Numbered from the stretch's first letter, positions 15,681-26,189 are shown. The stretch is DNA of 64,000 nucleotides from DATGPD01 sp041398565 (GCA_041398565.1 JAWKUN010000007.1:1-64000); one strand, 5' to 3'. Notes: a model not told the origin generated them from the sequence alone. Translations and numbers: made by a program.

Positions 15681-16595
15681 TCAACGGTTGGCGACGTCGC
15701 GCACGACCGGAAGGACGCGCGCGGCGAGCCAACGGTGCCCGTCGGCGTCGGGATGGAAGTCGGTCGGACGCACGCGATGCGCATCGATCCAGGCAACGGA
15801 GATGAAGCAGTCGGTCCGGTCGATCCCCCGTTCCTGGCAGTGGCGGACCGCGTCGGGCACGGCGACGGTGTCCATGAACACGTAGGTCGCGCCGACCGAG
15901 CGGCACAGCTCGACGAAGCGGTCGATCGAGAACACGAGTTGCTGCGGCGTGATCCCCGCCGCCGGGTCGACCGCGCTGGAACCGCCGACCTTCTCGACCA
16001 TTCGTTCGACGAGGCGCAAGGTGCGCACACGCCGCAGGGCCGGCGTGAGGATCAGCTTGGGCATGCCCGGCGGCGGTTCGACGTCGTTGGCGATGACGCA
16101 GTGCACCACGAGGTCGGGGGCCATGGCCAGGCCGTGGTCGCGCAGCCACACGTACTCCTCGACGAGCCCGAAGCCGGGGATGCCGGCGTTCACCACCTCG
16201 ATCCGCCGGCCATCGGTGCGCGGCTCGCGCTGCAGCTCGCGCTCGAGCAGGCGCGGGAACGCTTCGTCCTCGCCGACACCCCAGCCGAACGGCACCGAGT
16301 CGCCGACGACCACGATGCGGTACACGTCGGCGGGCTTCGGCACCACGACCGGCGGGTTGCGCAGGCCGATGGCGCTGATCGCCACGCGCTTGCCGAGGAA
16401 CGTGGTCTCGACCCCCGGACGCAGGCGAAGGACCCCATCGGCGTCGCGGCGCAGCACGCGCTCGGAGAAGGCCTCGCGCTCCTCGAGCTCGCGGTAGCGG
16501 CCGGGGTCGAAGACGCGCAGGAAGACCTCGAGCGCGAGCAGCGCCACGACGATCCCGAGCGCCAGCAGCGCCAGGCGGAAGAGCCAACGCTTCAC
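15681..16595 (-). CDS. SGNH/GDSL-type hydrolase with N-terminal membrane anchor
   Basis: 304 residues from the GTG at 16595, placed right at the hydrophobic anchor (RLALLALGIVVALLALEVFL). Block I of the SGNH fold is VVVGDSVPFGWGV, with the nucleophile serine near residue 90. An NAGIPGFG segment (block II-like), the ANDV of block III and a final DFHPDADGH supplying the Asp/His pair are present in order. The family includes esterases and O-acetyl transferases or hydrolases acting on envelope polysaccharides. The extracytoplasmic location suggests acyl-group turnover on a cell-surface polymer, which is inference. It converges with the preceding gene. Confidence 0.85.
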   Translation of the reverse strand: MKRWLFRLALLALGIVVALLALEVFLRVFDPGRYRELEEREAFSERVLRRDADGVLRLRPGVETTFLGKRVAISAIGLRNPPVVVPKPADVYRIVVVGDSVPFGWGVGEDEAFPRLLERELQREPRTDGRRIEVVNAGIPGFGLVEEYVWLRDHGLAMAPDLVVHCVIANDVEPPPGMPKLILTPALRRVRTLRLVERMVEKVGGSSAVDPAAGITPQQLVFSIDRFVELCRSVGATYVFMDTVAVPDAVRHCQERGIDRTDCFISVAWIDAHRVRPTDFHPDADGHRWLAARVLPVVRDVANR

Positions 16596-16735
16596 CGGAG
16601 GGATCGGTCGTCGGAGGAGGAAGGCACGCGCACGACAGCGCGAGTTTGCGCCTTGCGCGCGTGTGACGGAAGGCTGCTCGCCAGGTTCGGGCGCCGCGCC
16701 GAGGCGGGAAAGCGCGACGGAAGCCAGAGGACTGC

Positions 16736-16763
16736 TTGGCGACGACCGACGACCCGCTAGGTT
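16736..16763 (+). promoter_or_regulatory. Candidate promoter TTGGCG-16-TAGGTT
   Basis: TTGGCG (16736-16741) and TAGGTT (16758-16763) are 16 bases apart, and the -10 ends 8 bases before the ATG at 16772. This is among the better -35/-10 pairs in the window. Confidence 0.4.
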
Positions 16764-16771
16764 CGACGACC

Positions 16772-18238
16772 ATGGACGTGCCCGCCCCCCGCCGTTCCTC
16801 GCCCCGGCATGGCCGCGCCGTCCACGGACCCCTGGCTTGGGCCGTGGCGTGCGCACTGGCCGCGGGCAGCGCCCAGGCCCAGGCGCCGCGCGAGTTCCGT
16901 GGCGCCTGGGTGGCCACCGTCGACAACATCGACTGGCCGAGCAAGAAGGGCCTGCCGGTGGCGGAACAGCAGCGCGAACTCAACGCGATCCTCGAGCGGG
17001 CGCGCGCCATCGGCTTGAACGCGCTGATCTTCCAGGTCCGACCGGCGTGCGACGCGATGTACCCGTCGACGATCGAGCCCTGGTCGGAGTGGCTCACCGG
17101 CACGCAGGGGAAGGCGCCCGCACCGCTGTGGGACCCGCTGCAGTTCGCGATCGACGGTGCCCACGCCCGCGGCATGGAGCTGCACGCCTGGTTCAACCCG
17201 TACCGGGCTCGCCATCCCAAGGAGGCGTCGCCCATGAGCGAGACGCACGTCGGCAAGCGTACCGACCTCTGCGTCGAGTACGGCGGCTACCTCTGGCTCG
17301 ACCCCGGCCGCGACGAGGCACGCGAGTTGACGCTGCGCGTCGTGCTCGACGTCGTCACGCGCTACGACGTCGACGGGGTACACCTCGACGACTACTTCTA
17401 CCCGTACCCCGTGAAGGGGCGCGCCTTCCCCGACGAGGCGAGCTTCGCGGCGGCGCGACGGCGCGGCTTCGGCGGCTCGCGCGAGGCCTGGCGGCGACAC
17501 AACGTCGATGGGCTGGTCGAGAGCATCGGCCGTGAGGTGCACGCGAAGAAGGCGTGGGTGAAGTTCGGCATCAGCCCGTTCGGCATCGCCCGGCCGGGGC
17601 TTCCCAAGGGCATCGCGGCCGGCATCGACCAGTACGACGCCCTGGCCGCCGACGTGCAGGGCTGGCTGCGCCAGGGCTGGTGCGACTACATGGCGCCGCA
17701 GCTCTACTGGCCGATCGCGCAGAAGAAACAGAGCTACACCACGCTGCTGGCCTGGTGGCCGACCGTGAACGTCAAGCACCGCCACCTCTGGATCGGCAAC
17801 TTCACCAGCAAGGTCGGCAGCAAGGATTGGCCGAAGGACGAGTTGGTGGCGCAAGTGCTGTGCACACAGGCCGAGCGCGGCACTACCGGCAACATCCACT
17901 TCTCGATGAAGGCGCTCCTGCACGACCGCGGTGGGGTGGCGACGGCGCTGCGCCAGGGCCCCTACGCGCAGCCGGCGCTCGTGCCGGCCAGCCCGTGGCT
18001 CGACGCTCAGCCACCGGCGGCGCCGAAGTTCGAGGTGGAGACGACGCCCGATGGCGTCGCCGTACACGCGAAGGTCGACGACGCCGACGCACGCTTCCTG
18101 GCGCTCTACGGCGGCGAGCCCGGCAAACTACGCCTGCTCGAGGTCGCCGGCGCCCCAGGCGCCACCTTCCATCTGGCCACGCGACCGGCCGCCCTCGCCG
18201 TCACCACCATCGACCGCGCCGGCAACGAGTCGAAGTAA
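16772..18238 (+). CDS. Exported glycosyl-hydrolase-like protein, GHL10 family (DUF187/YngK-like)
   Basis: 488 residues from the ATG at 16772, with a signal peptide ending near AQAQA (residue about 37). Residues about 40-350 match the TIM-barrel of the GHL10 family: FRGAWVATVDNIDWPS, LNALIFQVRPACDAMYPS, LHAWFNPYRA, and the central YDVDGVHLDDYFYPYP with the acidic residues expected at the active site. ISPFG and MAPQLYWPI mark later strands. A small beta domain of about 100 residues closes the protein. The family is thought to act on peptidoglycan-like or other surface glycans; the true substrate here is unknown. Its stop codon lies inside the 18-base-pair palindrome at 18233. Confidence 0.9.
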   Translation: MDVPAPRRSSPRHGRAVHGPLAWAVACALAAGSAQAQAPREFRGAWVATVDNIDWPSKKGLPVAEQQRELNAILERARAIGLNALIFQVRPACDAMYPSTIEPWSEWLTGTQGKAPAPLWDPLQFAIDGAHARGMELHAWFNPYRARHPKEASPMSETHVGKRTDLCVEYGGYLWLDPGRDEARELTLRVVLDVVTRYDVDGVHLDDYFYPYPVKGRAFPDEASFAAARRRGFGGSREAWRRHNVDGLVESIGREVHAKKAWVKFGISPFGIARPGLPKGIAAGIDQYDALAADVQGWLRQGWCDYMAPQLYWPIAQKKQSYTTLLAWWPTVNVKHRHLWIGNFTSKVGSKDWPKDELVAQVLCTQAERGTTGNIHFSMKALLHDRGGVATALRQGPYAQPALVPASPWLDAQPPAAPKFEVETTPDGVAVHAKVDDADARFLALYGGEPGKLRLLEVAGAPGATFHLATRPAALAVTTIDRAGNESK

Positions 18239-18269
18239 CAGAGTGGAGTCTGACTCCACTCTGTTACTT
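18233..18269. terminator. Perfect 18-base-pair palindrome between convergent genes
   Basis: AAGTAACAGAGTGGAGTC (18233-18250) pairs without a mismatch with 18252-18269 around a single central T. It contains the TAA stop of the gene ending at 18238 and precedes the opposing glnN stop at 18305. It is less GC-rich than its surroundings and has no T-run. A bidirectional terminator or a protein-binding palindrome are both possible. Confidence 0.6.
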
Positions 18270-18304
18270 ATCTACGGGATTGTCCGGAGAGGGCCGATCT
18301 GCCA

Positions 18305-20494
<2,190 letters not shown>

Positions 20495-20750
20495 AGTTGC
20501 ATGAACCTCGACGATCTCGATGCCTCGGCTTGAACCTGGAGCACTCGCAAGCGAGCCCTCGTATCGGCATCCGCGACCGCCTGCCCGCCGCCAGATCGAG
20601 CCGGGCGTAGGCTAGCGGCGCGTCGCGCGCATTCCAGCGCACCGAAGCCGAGTCGAGACACGCACTTGCCGCCACCACCCATACCCAGGCTCGAACACGG
20701 CCGGCGCCGATCGGGCTGCCCGCGGTCGACCGGGGCGCCCGCCGCGCAGG
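20495..20750. other. Intergenic region upstream of glnN
   Basis: 256 bases between the sigma-factor stop and the glnN start, both minus-strand. It should hold the glnN promoter. TAGCCT near 20611 is the only weak -10 candidate. No gene is supported. Confidence 0.35.
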
Positions 20751-21659
20751 TCACATCGTGGCGCCGAGCTGTGCCTTGAGACGCGTCAGCACGCGTCCGT
20801 GGATCTGACACACGCGCGCCGGCGACAGCCGCAACTTGCGCGCCACCTCTTTGCCGGTCAGCCCCTCGATGTAGTGCAGGTGCAGGACGCGCCACTCGAC
20901 CGGCGGCAAGGTGGCCTCGATGCGGCGGAGAAGGTCGGCACGGTCGGCCGGATCCGAAGGGCATTCGGCGGCGAGATCCGGCAGTTCGTCGGCCTCGTCG
21001 ACGCGCTGGGGGACGCTGCTCTCGGCCGCGAAGCGCAGGCGGTAGCGGCGCTCGGACAAGCCGAGCTCCTGCGCCAGCTCCGCGTCCGATGGCTCCCGCT
21101 GCAGACGTGTGCGCAGCGCGTCGAGCGCCTGGTCACGCCGGCGCGCGTGCAAGCGCTGGACCCGGGTCAAGCGATCCATGTGGCGCAGCTCGTCGATCAT
21201 GGCGCCGCGCACGCGCACGCGCATGAACGCGACGAACGACGCGCCGCGCTCCGGTCGGAAGCCGTTGAGGGCGCGAATCAGACCCCAGATTCCGGCGTGC
21301 ACCAGATCCTGCGGGTCGACGCTGGCAGGAAGGCGCTGCGCCAGCGTGCTCGCCATCGCCTCCACCATGCCGCGGTAGCGCTCGATCAGTTGGTTGCGCA
21401 AGCGCACGCTCGGCCGCCGGCGGTAGCGGGCCAGCAAGCCGTCACCGCGATCGTTCGGTGGTTGCGGCGCGCTCGGCGTAGCGTCCGGGCCGCGCGCAGC
21501 GAAGCCGCCAGCCGACAGCGAGCGCAACCCATCGGCTGACGAGGCCGGAGACGCACACGCCTCGTCGCGCACGTGGCGACCGAGAGAGTGGCCGAGAGTG
21601 TCGGGCGGGAGTCTGTGCACCGTGTCGTGAGGCACGAACCACGATCGTTCAGCGTGCAT
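20751..21659 (-). CDS. FliA/WhiG-type alternative sigma factor
   Basis: 302 residues from the ATG at 21659. An in-frame GTG at 21755 overlaps the ybeY stop, but the added residues look non-coding, and a promoter lies at 21679-21706, inside that extension. Residues about 85-165 form sigma region 2 (DPQDLVHAGIWGLIRALNGF, FMRVRVRGAMIDELR). Region 3 follows (EPSDAELAQELGLS). Region 4 (LHYIEGLTGKEVARKLRLSPARVCQIHGRVL) is complete with its helix-turn-helix. Regions 2-4 without region 1.1 fit the sigma-28 group. The N-terminal 80 residues are low complexity. No flagellar gene is nearby, so the regulon is unknown. Its start codon sits in the loop of a perfect hairpin. Confidence 0.88.
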   Translation of the reverse strand: MHAERSWFVPHDTVHRLPPDTLGHSLGRHVRDEACASPASSADGLRSLSAGGFAARGPDATPSAPQPPNDRGDGLLARYRRRPSVRLRNQLIERYRGMVEAMASTLAQRLPASVDPQDLVHAGIWGLIRALNGFRPERGASFVAFMRVRVRGAMIDELRHMDRLTRVQRLHARRRDQALDALRTRLQREPSDAELAQELGLSERRYRLRFAAESSVPQRVDEADELPDLAAECPSDPADRADLLRRIEATLPPVEWRVLHLHYIEGLTGKEVARKLRLSPARVCQIHGRVLTRLKAQLGATM

Positions 21660-21671
21660 GGCGAACGATCG
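21642..21671 (-). promoter_or_regulatory. Perfect 9-base-pair dyad enclosing the sigma-factor start codon
   Basis: CGATCGTTC and GAACGATCG pair perfectly around a 12-base loop that contains the ATG (21659-21657). In the mRNA this is a hairpin presenting AUG in the loop. In DNA it could equally be an operator. Confidence 0.55.
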
Positions 21672-21678
21672 CTTGCAG

Positions 21679-21706
21679 AGTGTATCGAACGGCGCGCCGC
21701 ATGCAA
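21679..21706 (-). promoter_or_regulatory. Candidate promoter TTGCAT-16-TACACT for the sigma-factor gene
   Basis: On the minus strand TTGCAT (21706-21701) and TACACT (21684-21679) are 16 bases apart, and the -10 ends 19 bases before the ATG at 21659. This suggests expression separate from the upstream ybeY operon. Confidence 0.45.
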
Positions 21707-21751
21707 TGCAGCGAATACCGCCGCTTTCCGCACTCGTCTCGCAACACGTCG

Positions 21752-22246
21752 TCACTCGAAGCGCGGCACACGCATGCCGAGCTCCTGCAACACCGCGCGC
21801 TCCGCCGCGCGCATGCGCGCGCGCGCCTCGACGTCACGATCGTCGAAGCCGCACGCGTGCAGCACGCCGTGAACCACGTAGAGCGCGAGCTCGCACTCAC
21901 GCACGGCGCCATGGGCGCATGCCTGCCGCTCGACACACTCGACGCTCACCACCACCTGCACGCTGTCACCCATGGCGAACGACATCACGTCGGTGGGCGT
22001 CGGATCGCCGAGGTGCACGCCGTGCAGGTGCGCGATCTCGGCGTCGTCGGTGAGCATCACGACGATCTCGGCATCGGCCAAACCGGCGAACGCCGTGGCC
22101 GCCGCGGCCGCCCGTTGCGCCAGAGCCGCGTCGCCGGGGGCGCCAACGAACCGATCCACGACGGCGACGGTCAGCGCCACGGCGCCTCGCTTGCCGGCCG
22201 AATCGTCGTCCACAAGTCGTTTTCCGAGGGACACATCGAGTGCCAC
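21752..22246 (-). CDS. ybeY: Endoribonuclease YbeY (rRNA maturation factor), one zinc ligand changed
   Basis: Single-strand endoribonuclease acting in 16S rRNA 3' processing and ribosome quality control. 164 residues, normal length; the true start could be a few codons later, since the family usually begins near TVAVVDRF. The core has IVVMLTDDAEIAHLHGVHLGD and PTDVMSFAMGD. The metal motif HGVLHACGFDD differs from the family HGxLHLxGYDH: the third histidine is aspartate. Aspartate can still coordinate zinc. It sits behind phoH in the order seen in many bacteria (phoH-ybeY). Confidence 0.9.
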   Translation of the reverse strand: MALDVSLGKRLVDDDSAGKRGAVALTVAVVDRFVGAPGDAALAQRAAAAATAFAGLADAEIVVMLTDDAEIAHLHGVHLGDPTPTDVMSFAMGDSVQVVVSVECVERQACAHGAVRECELALYVVHGVLHACGFDDRDVEARARMRAAERAVLQELGMRVPRFE

Positions 22247-22271
22247 CGCGGCACCGCGAGCGACGCCCGGC

Positions 22272-23243
22272 TCAAGCGTCCCTGGCGCCGTAGGCGTGCA
22301 GGATGCGCTGCACGAGCGGGTGCCGCACCACGTCCTTGCTCGTCAGCTCGACGGTGCCGATGCCTTCGACGCCGCGGAAGCGCTTGACGGCGTCGGCCAG
22401 GCCCGAGCGCACGTTCTTCGGTAGGTCCACCTGGGTGGGGTCGCCCGTGACGACGACGCGCGAGCCCTCCCCCATTCGGGTCAGGAACATCATCATCTGC
22501 GGCACGCTCGTGTTCTGTGCTTCGTCGAGGATGATGAACGAGTCGTTGAGGGTGCGTCCACGCATGTAGGCCAGCGGACACACCTCGATGACCTCGGTCT
22601 CCAGATAGCGCTCGTACACCCGCGGCTCGAGCAGGTCTTGCAGCGAGTCGTAGAGCGGGCGCAGGTACGGCAGCACCTTCTCCTCGAAGTCGCCGGGCAG
22701 GAAGCCGAGCTTCTCGCCGGCCTCCACGGCCGGACGCGCCAGCACCAACCGGCGAACGGTGCCCGCCTTCAGCGCCTCGACCGCCGCGGCCACCGCCAGG
22801 AAGGTCTTGCCGGTGCCGGCCGGGCCGACAGCCAACACCACCTCGTGCTCCTGCATGGCGCGCTGATAGACCTCTTGCCCGTCGGTGCGCGCCCGCACAT
22901 GGCCGCGCCGCGACGGCGGCCGCACCGAGGCGACCTCGGCGGCGCCGTCGGCCACCGCCGGCGAGCCGCGCAGCCGGTTGGCGATGTCGTTGGTCGCGAT
23001 CGGGCGTCCGGCGCGCAGGCCTTCGAGGCCCCACTCCAGCACCTCGCGCACGGCATCGACGCGCTCGGCCTCGCCGAGCAGGCGCAGACTGCCGTCGCGG
23101 GCCAGCACGTTGACGCCGTAGAGCTGGCGGATGAGGCGCGCGTTGCTGTCGAGGGGACCGAGCAGCACGCGCGCTTCGTCGGAGGACTGCACGGGAACGA
23201 CGAACTCGGCGCCGCTGCCGCTGGCAGGTCGAGGTTCTTTCAA
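22272..23243 (-). CDS. phoH: PhoH-like ATPase
   Basis: 323 residues. I place the start at the TTG 23243, whose TTGA overlaps the cdsA stop. No ATG or GTG of the right kind lies between it and the first conserved block. The N-terminal part (residues about 15-90) is KH-like (RLIRQLYGVNVLARDGSLRL). The ATPase core has Walker A GPAGTGKTFLA (residue about 140), LVLARPAVEAGEKLGFLPGD, and Walker B SFIILDEAQNTS. VTGDPTQVDLP and the C-terminal DVVRHPLVQRI complete the PhoH signature. The family is linked to RNA handling with YbeY, encoded next. It lies in the operon purA-uppS-cdsA-phoH-ybeY. Confidence 0.94.
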   Translation of the reverse strand: MKEPRPASGSGAEFVVPVQSSDEARVLLGPLDSNARLIRQLYGVNVLARDGSLRLLGEAERVDAVREVLEWGLEGLRAGRPIATNDIANRLRGSPAVADGAAEVASVRPPSRRGHVRARTDGQEVYQRAMQEHEVVLAVGPAGTGKTFLAVAAAVEALKAGTVRRLVLARPAVEAGEKLGFLPGDFEEKVLPYLRPLYDSLQDLLEPRVYERYLETEVIEVCPLAYMRGRTLNDSFIILDEAQNTSVPQMMMFLTRMGEGSRVVVTGDPTQVDLPKNVRSGLADAVKRFRGVEGIGTVELTSKDVVRHPLVQRILHAYGARDA

Positions 23244-24127
23244 GTGACCTTGGTGACGATCAGCAGGAACGTCGGAAACGAGAACAACAGGCTGTCGATG
23301 AGGTCGAGCACGCCACCGTGCGCCGGAAGCAGCGACGCGGAGTCCTTGACCCCGCAGCGCCGCTTCAGCAGGGATTCGACCAGGTCGCCGACCTGGGTCG
23401 TCAGGTTGAGCATGATCCCGGCCAGCAGGGCCACGGTCAATCCGAGGTCGACGTGGGGCTCGAGCAGCACCGGGCGCAGCAGCACGGCGAGCACACACGA
23501 GGCGACCAGGCTACCCACCGCCCCCTCGACGGTCTTGCCCGGACTGATGTGCGGGATCAGCTTGTGCCGACCCAGGAACGAGCCGGTCAGGTAGCCACCG
23601 ATGTCTCCCCCCTTGCACACCAGCACGACGTAGAGGGCGGCCGGCGGATAGCGCAGCACCAGACCCTGAGCCAGGTACATCGGCCAGGCGATGCTGATGA
23701 AGGCGAGCAGGGTCGCACCCTGTTCTTCCAGCCCGCGCGCCATGCGCTCGCGCAGCAGCGAGCGCAATGCGATGGGAAAGAGCAGCAGGAACGTCGCGAT
23801 GACCAACGGGTACAGCTCGCGGTCGACCTCTCGCCAGCCGAAACGGAAGGCGGCGACCATCAGCGCCGCGGTGCACACCAGTAGGAGGGAGCGTGCCACG
23901 GCGAAGCCCGCCTTGCGCAGCATCGTGACGAACTCGTGGACACCGAGGATGCCGAGCAGGCCGAGCACCCCGGCCGACAGGACGCCACCGGTGCGCGTCA
24001 CGTCGAGCCAGTAGAGCACGCCGATCGTCGACAGCATGAGCGTCGAGAAGACCACGCGCGTGCGCAGTTCCGGAGCACGCTTGCGCGGCGCCGGCGGCAG
24101 CGTCGGTTCAGGGGACGACGGTGCCAA
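23240..24127 (-). CDS. cdsA: Phosphatidate cytidylyltransferase
   Basis: Makes CDP-diacylglycerol from phosphatidate and CTP at the membrane. 295 residues if translation starts at the TTG 24127; a GTG about 25 codons later is an alternative start. About eight hydrophobic segments follow an Arg/Pro-rich N-terminus. The signature region reads SLLKRRCGVKDSASLLPAHGGVLDLIDS. The KD and HGG parts match the family, but the usual D-R-x-D is D-L-I-D here. The gene overlaps uppS by 20 bases and phoH by 4, as part of one operon. Confidence 0.93.
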   Translation of the reverse strand: MAPSSPEPTLPPAPRKRAPELRTRVVFSTLMLSTIGVLYWLDVTRTGGVLSAGVLGLLGILGVHEFVTMLRKAGFAVARSLLLVCTAALMVAAFRFGWREVDRELYPLVIATFLLLFPIALRSLLRERMARGLEEQGATLLAFISIAWPMYLAQGLVLRYPPAALYVVLVCKGGDIGGYLTGSFLGRHKLIPHISPGKTVEGAVGSLVASCVLAVLLRPVLLEPHVDLGLTVALLAGIMLNLTTQVGDLVESLLKRRCGVKDSASLLPAHGGVLDLIDSLLFSFPTFLLIVTKVT

Positions 24128-24836
24128 ACCTACGGACTCGCTTGCCGAAGGCGTCGAACGCCTGCCACAGGTGCTGCTTGCGGAAGTCCGGCCAGCACAC
24201 GTCGGTCACCCACAACTCGGCGTAGCTGATTTGCCACAGCAAGAAGTTGCTGACCCGCAGCTCGCCGGCGGTGCGGATGAGAAGGTCCGGATCGCGCATG
24301 TCCGGCTGGTAGAGGTGGCGCGCGATCGACGCCTCGTCGATCTCCTCGGGCCGCAGTTCGCCGCGCTCGACCTCTCCGGCCAGCCCCCGCATGGCGTCGA
24401 CCAGCTCGGCGCGACCGCCGTAGGAGATCGCCAGGCACAGGGACATGCCGTCGTTGCCGGCGGTCAGTGCCAGCGACTCGTCGAGCACCGCCAGGATGTC
24501 CTTCGGTAGTTTCTCTCGCCGCCCGGCGTGCACGAGACGCACGTTGTTGTCCATGAGCGTCGGACGTTCCTGCACGAGGAAGCGACGCAGCAGCCCCATG
24601 AGGAGGCCGATCTCGCGCTGTGGCCGCCGCCAGTTCTCCTCCGAGAACGCGTACAGCGTCAGCCACTGCACTCCCAGCCGCGCGCACTCGGTGACCGTCT
24701 CGCGCACCGCCTCCGTGCCACTCTCGTGGCCGCGGATGCGCTCGAATCCGCGCGAGCGCGCCCAACGACCGTTCCCGTCCATGATGATGGCGACCGAACG
24801 CGGAGCGACGAGGTCCGAGGGAGCGGTGCCGCTCAT
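24108..24836 (-). CDS. uppS: Undecaprenyl diphosphate synthase (isoprenyl transferase)
   Basis: Cis-prenyltransferase making the C55 lipid carrier for peptidoglycan and surface glycans. 242 residues, the usual length. The catalytic motif IIMDGNGRWA is near residue 18. Family blocks GHESGTEAVRETV, YAFSEENWRRP, AISYGGRAELVDA, DLLIRTAGELRVSNFLLWQ and YAELW are complete. The ATG at 24836 overlaps the purA stop (ATGA). With cdsA downstream it forms the common uppS-cdsA pair. Confidence 0.97.
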   Translation of the reverse strand: MSGTAPSDLVAPRSVAIIMDGNGRWARSRGFERIRGHESGTEAVRETVTECARLGVQWLTLYAFSEENWRRPQREIGLLMGLLRRFLVQERPTLMDNNVRLVHAGRREKLPKDILAVLDESLALTAGNDGMSLCLAISYGGRAELVDAMRGLAGEVERGELRPEEIDEASIARHLYQPDMRDPDLLIRTAGELRVSNFLLWQISYAELWVTDVCWPDFRKQHLWQAFDAFGKRVRRFGTVVP

Positions 24837-26107
24837 CGATGGATGACCTGATCGCGCGCCGGCCCGACCGACACCAGGCGGATCGGCACACCGACGTGCC
24901 GTTCGATCGTCTCGACGTAGCGACGCGCCGCTTCGGGAAGGTCCTCGAACGCGCGCACCTCGCCGAGACCGCCGGTGAAACCGGGCAGCTCCTCGTACAC
25001 CGGGCGTGCTTGCTCGAGGTCGAAGGCGGGAAAGTGCTCGACGCGGCCCGCCGGCAGCTCGTAGCCGACCGCGATGCGCAACGGCGAGAAGCCCGAGAGC
25101 ACATCGAGGTTGGTCATGCACAGCTCGGTCGCCCCCGAGACGTCGACGCCGTAGCGCACGGCGACGGCATCGAACCACCCGCAGCGCCGCGGCCGCCGGG
25201 TGGTCGAACCGAACTCGTTGCCTGCTTCCCGCAGGGCGGCGACCTCCGGCTCGGGGATCTCGCTGGGGAACGGCCCCTCGCCGACGCGGGTGGCGTAGGC
25301 CTTCATCACCCCGACCACGCGCTGGATGGCGGTCGGCGGCACGCCGGTGCCGGCGGGAACGCCGGCGGGCGACGCGTTGGAGGAAGTGACGTAGGGATAG
25401 GTGCCGAGGTCGACGTCGAGCAGGACCCCCTGGGCACCCTCGAACAGGAGACGCCGGCCCTGCCGCACGGCCTGACGTAGGAGGTGCCCGGTGTCGGCGA
25501 TGGCCGGGCGCAGCTCTTCCCCGGCCGCCGACAGCTCGTCGACCAGACGCTCGACGTCCAAGTCGTTGCCGGCCAACGCGCCGAGGATCGGCGCCTTCTC
25601 ACGCGCCAGGGCGGCGACCGCGCCACGAAGGGCCGCACGTGGACGCAGCAGGTCGCCCATCCGGAGACCCGAACGGTAGGCGCGGTCGGCGTAGGCCGGC
25701 CCGATCCCTCGGCCGGTCGTGCCGATCTTGCCGGCGCCGCGCACCGCCTCCATCGCCCGATCGAGCGCCTGGTGCACCGGCAGGATGACGTGCGCGCGCT
25801 CCGAGACCAGGAGGTTGCGGCCGAGGTCCACCTGCACGCCCCGCTCGCGGAGTCGAGCCAGTTCGCCGCGCAGGTGCAGCGGGTCGACGACCACCCCGTT
25901 GCCGATGACGTTGGTCGTTTCCGGCCGCAGAATGCCGGAGGGAATGAGGTGCAGGACCAGGCGCTCGCCACGCCAGATCAGCGTGTGGCCAGCGTTGTGG
26001 CCGCCGCCGTAGCGCACGACGAAGTCGGCCTCTCGGGCCAGCAAGTCGATGATCTTGCCCTTGCCTTCGTCACCCCAGAGGATGCCGGTGACACAGGTGG
26101 TGGACAT
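24833..26107 (-). CDS. purA: Adenylosuccinate synthetase
   Basis: GTP-dependent conversion of IMP and aspartate to adenylosuccinate, the first committed step to AMP. 424 residues from the ATG at 26107. The GDEGKGKIIDLLA GTP/IMP loop lies at residues about 12-24, with GGHNAGHT near 37. IGTTGRGIGPAY, EGAQGVLLDVDLGTYPYVTSS and GEGPFPSE follow, and TTRRPRRCGWFDAVAVRY marks the C-terminal half. It heads the purA-uppS-cdsA-phoH-ybeY operon. The divergent gap to 26293 holds its promoter; TATGCT 23 bases upstream is a candidate. Confidence 0.97.
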   Translation of the reverse strand: MSTTCVTGILWGDEGKGKIIDLLAREADFVVRYGGGHNAGHTLIWRGERLVLHLIPSGILRPETTNVIGNGVVVDPLHLRGELARLRERGVQVDLGRNLLVSERAHVILPVHQALDRAMEAVRGAGKIGTTGRGIGPAYADRAYRSGLRMGDLLRPRAALRGAVAALAREKAPILGALAGNDLDVERLVDELSAAGEELRPAIADTGHLLRQAVRQGRRLLFEGAQGVLLDVDLGTYPYVTSSNASPAGVPAGTGVPPTAIQRVVGVMKAYATRVGEGPFPSEIPEPEVAALREAGNEFGSTTRRPRRCGWFDAVAVRYGVDVSGATELCMTNLDVLSGFSPLRIAVGYELPAGRVEHFPAFDLEQARPVYEELPGFTGGLGEVRAFEDLPEAARRYVETIERHVGVPIRLVSVGPARDQVIHR

Positions 26108-26130
26108 GGCCGCAGCCGGAAAAGGCGGGC

Positions 26131-26136
26131 AGCATA
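26131..26136 (-). promoter_or_regulatory. purA: Candidate -10 element TATGCT for the purA operon
   Basis: On the minus strand TATGCT ends 23 bases before the purA ATG. A clear -35 is not evident. Confidence 0.35.
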
Positions 26137-26189
26137 GCCCTTCCGGCGCCGTCGAAGAACTTCGCCTTGCGGCACATTTTGCTGGTCGT

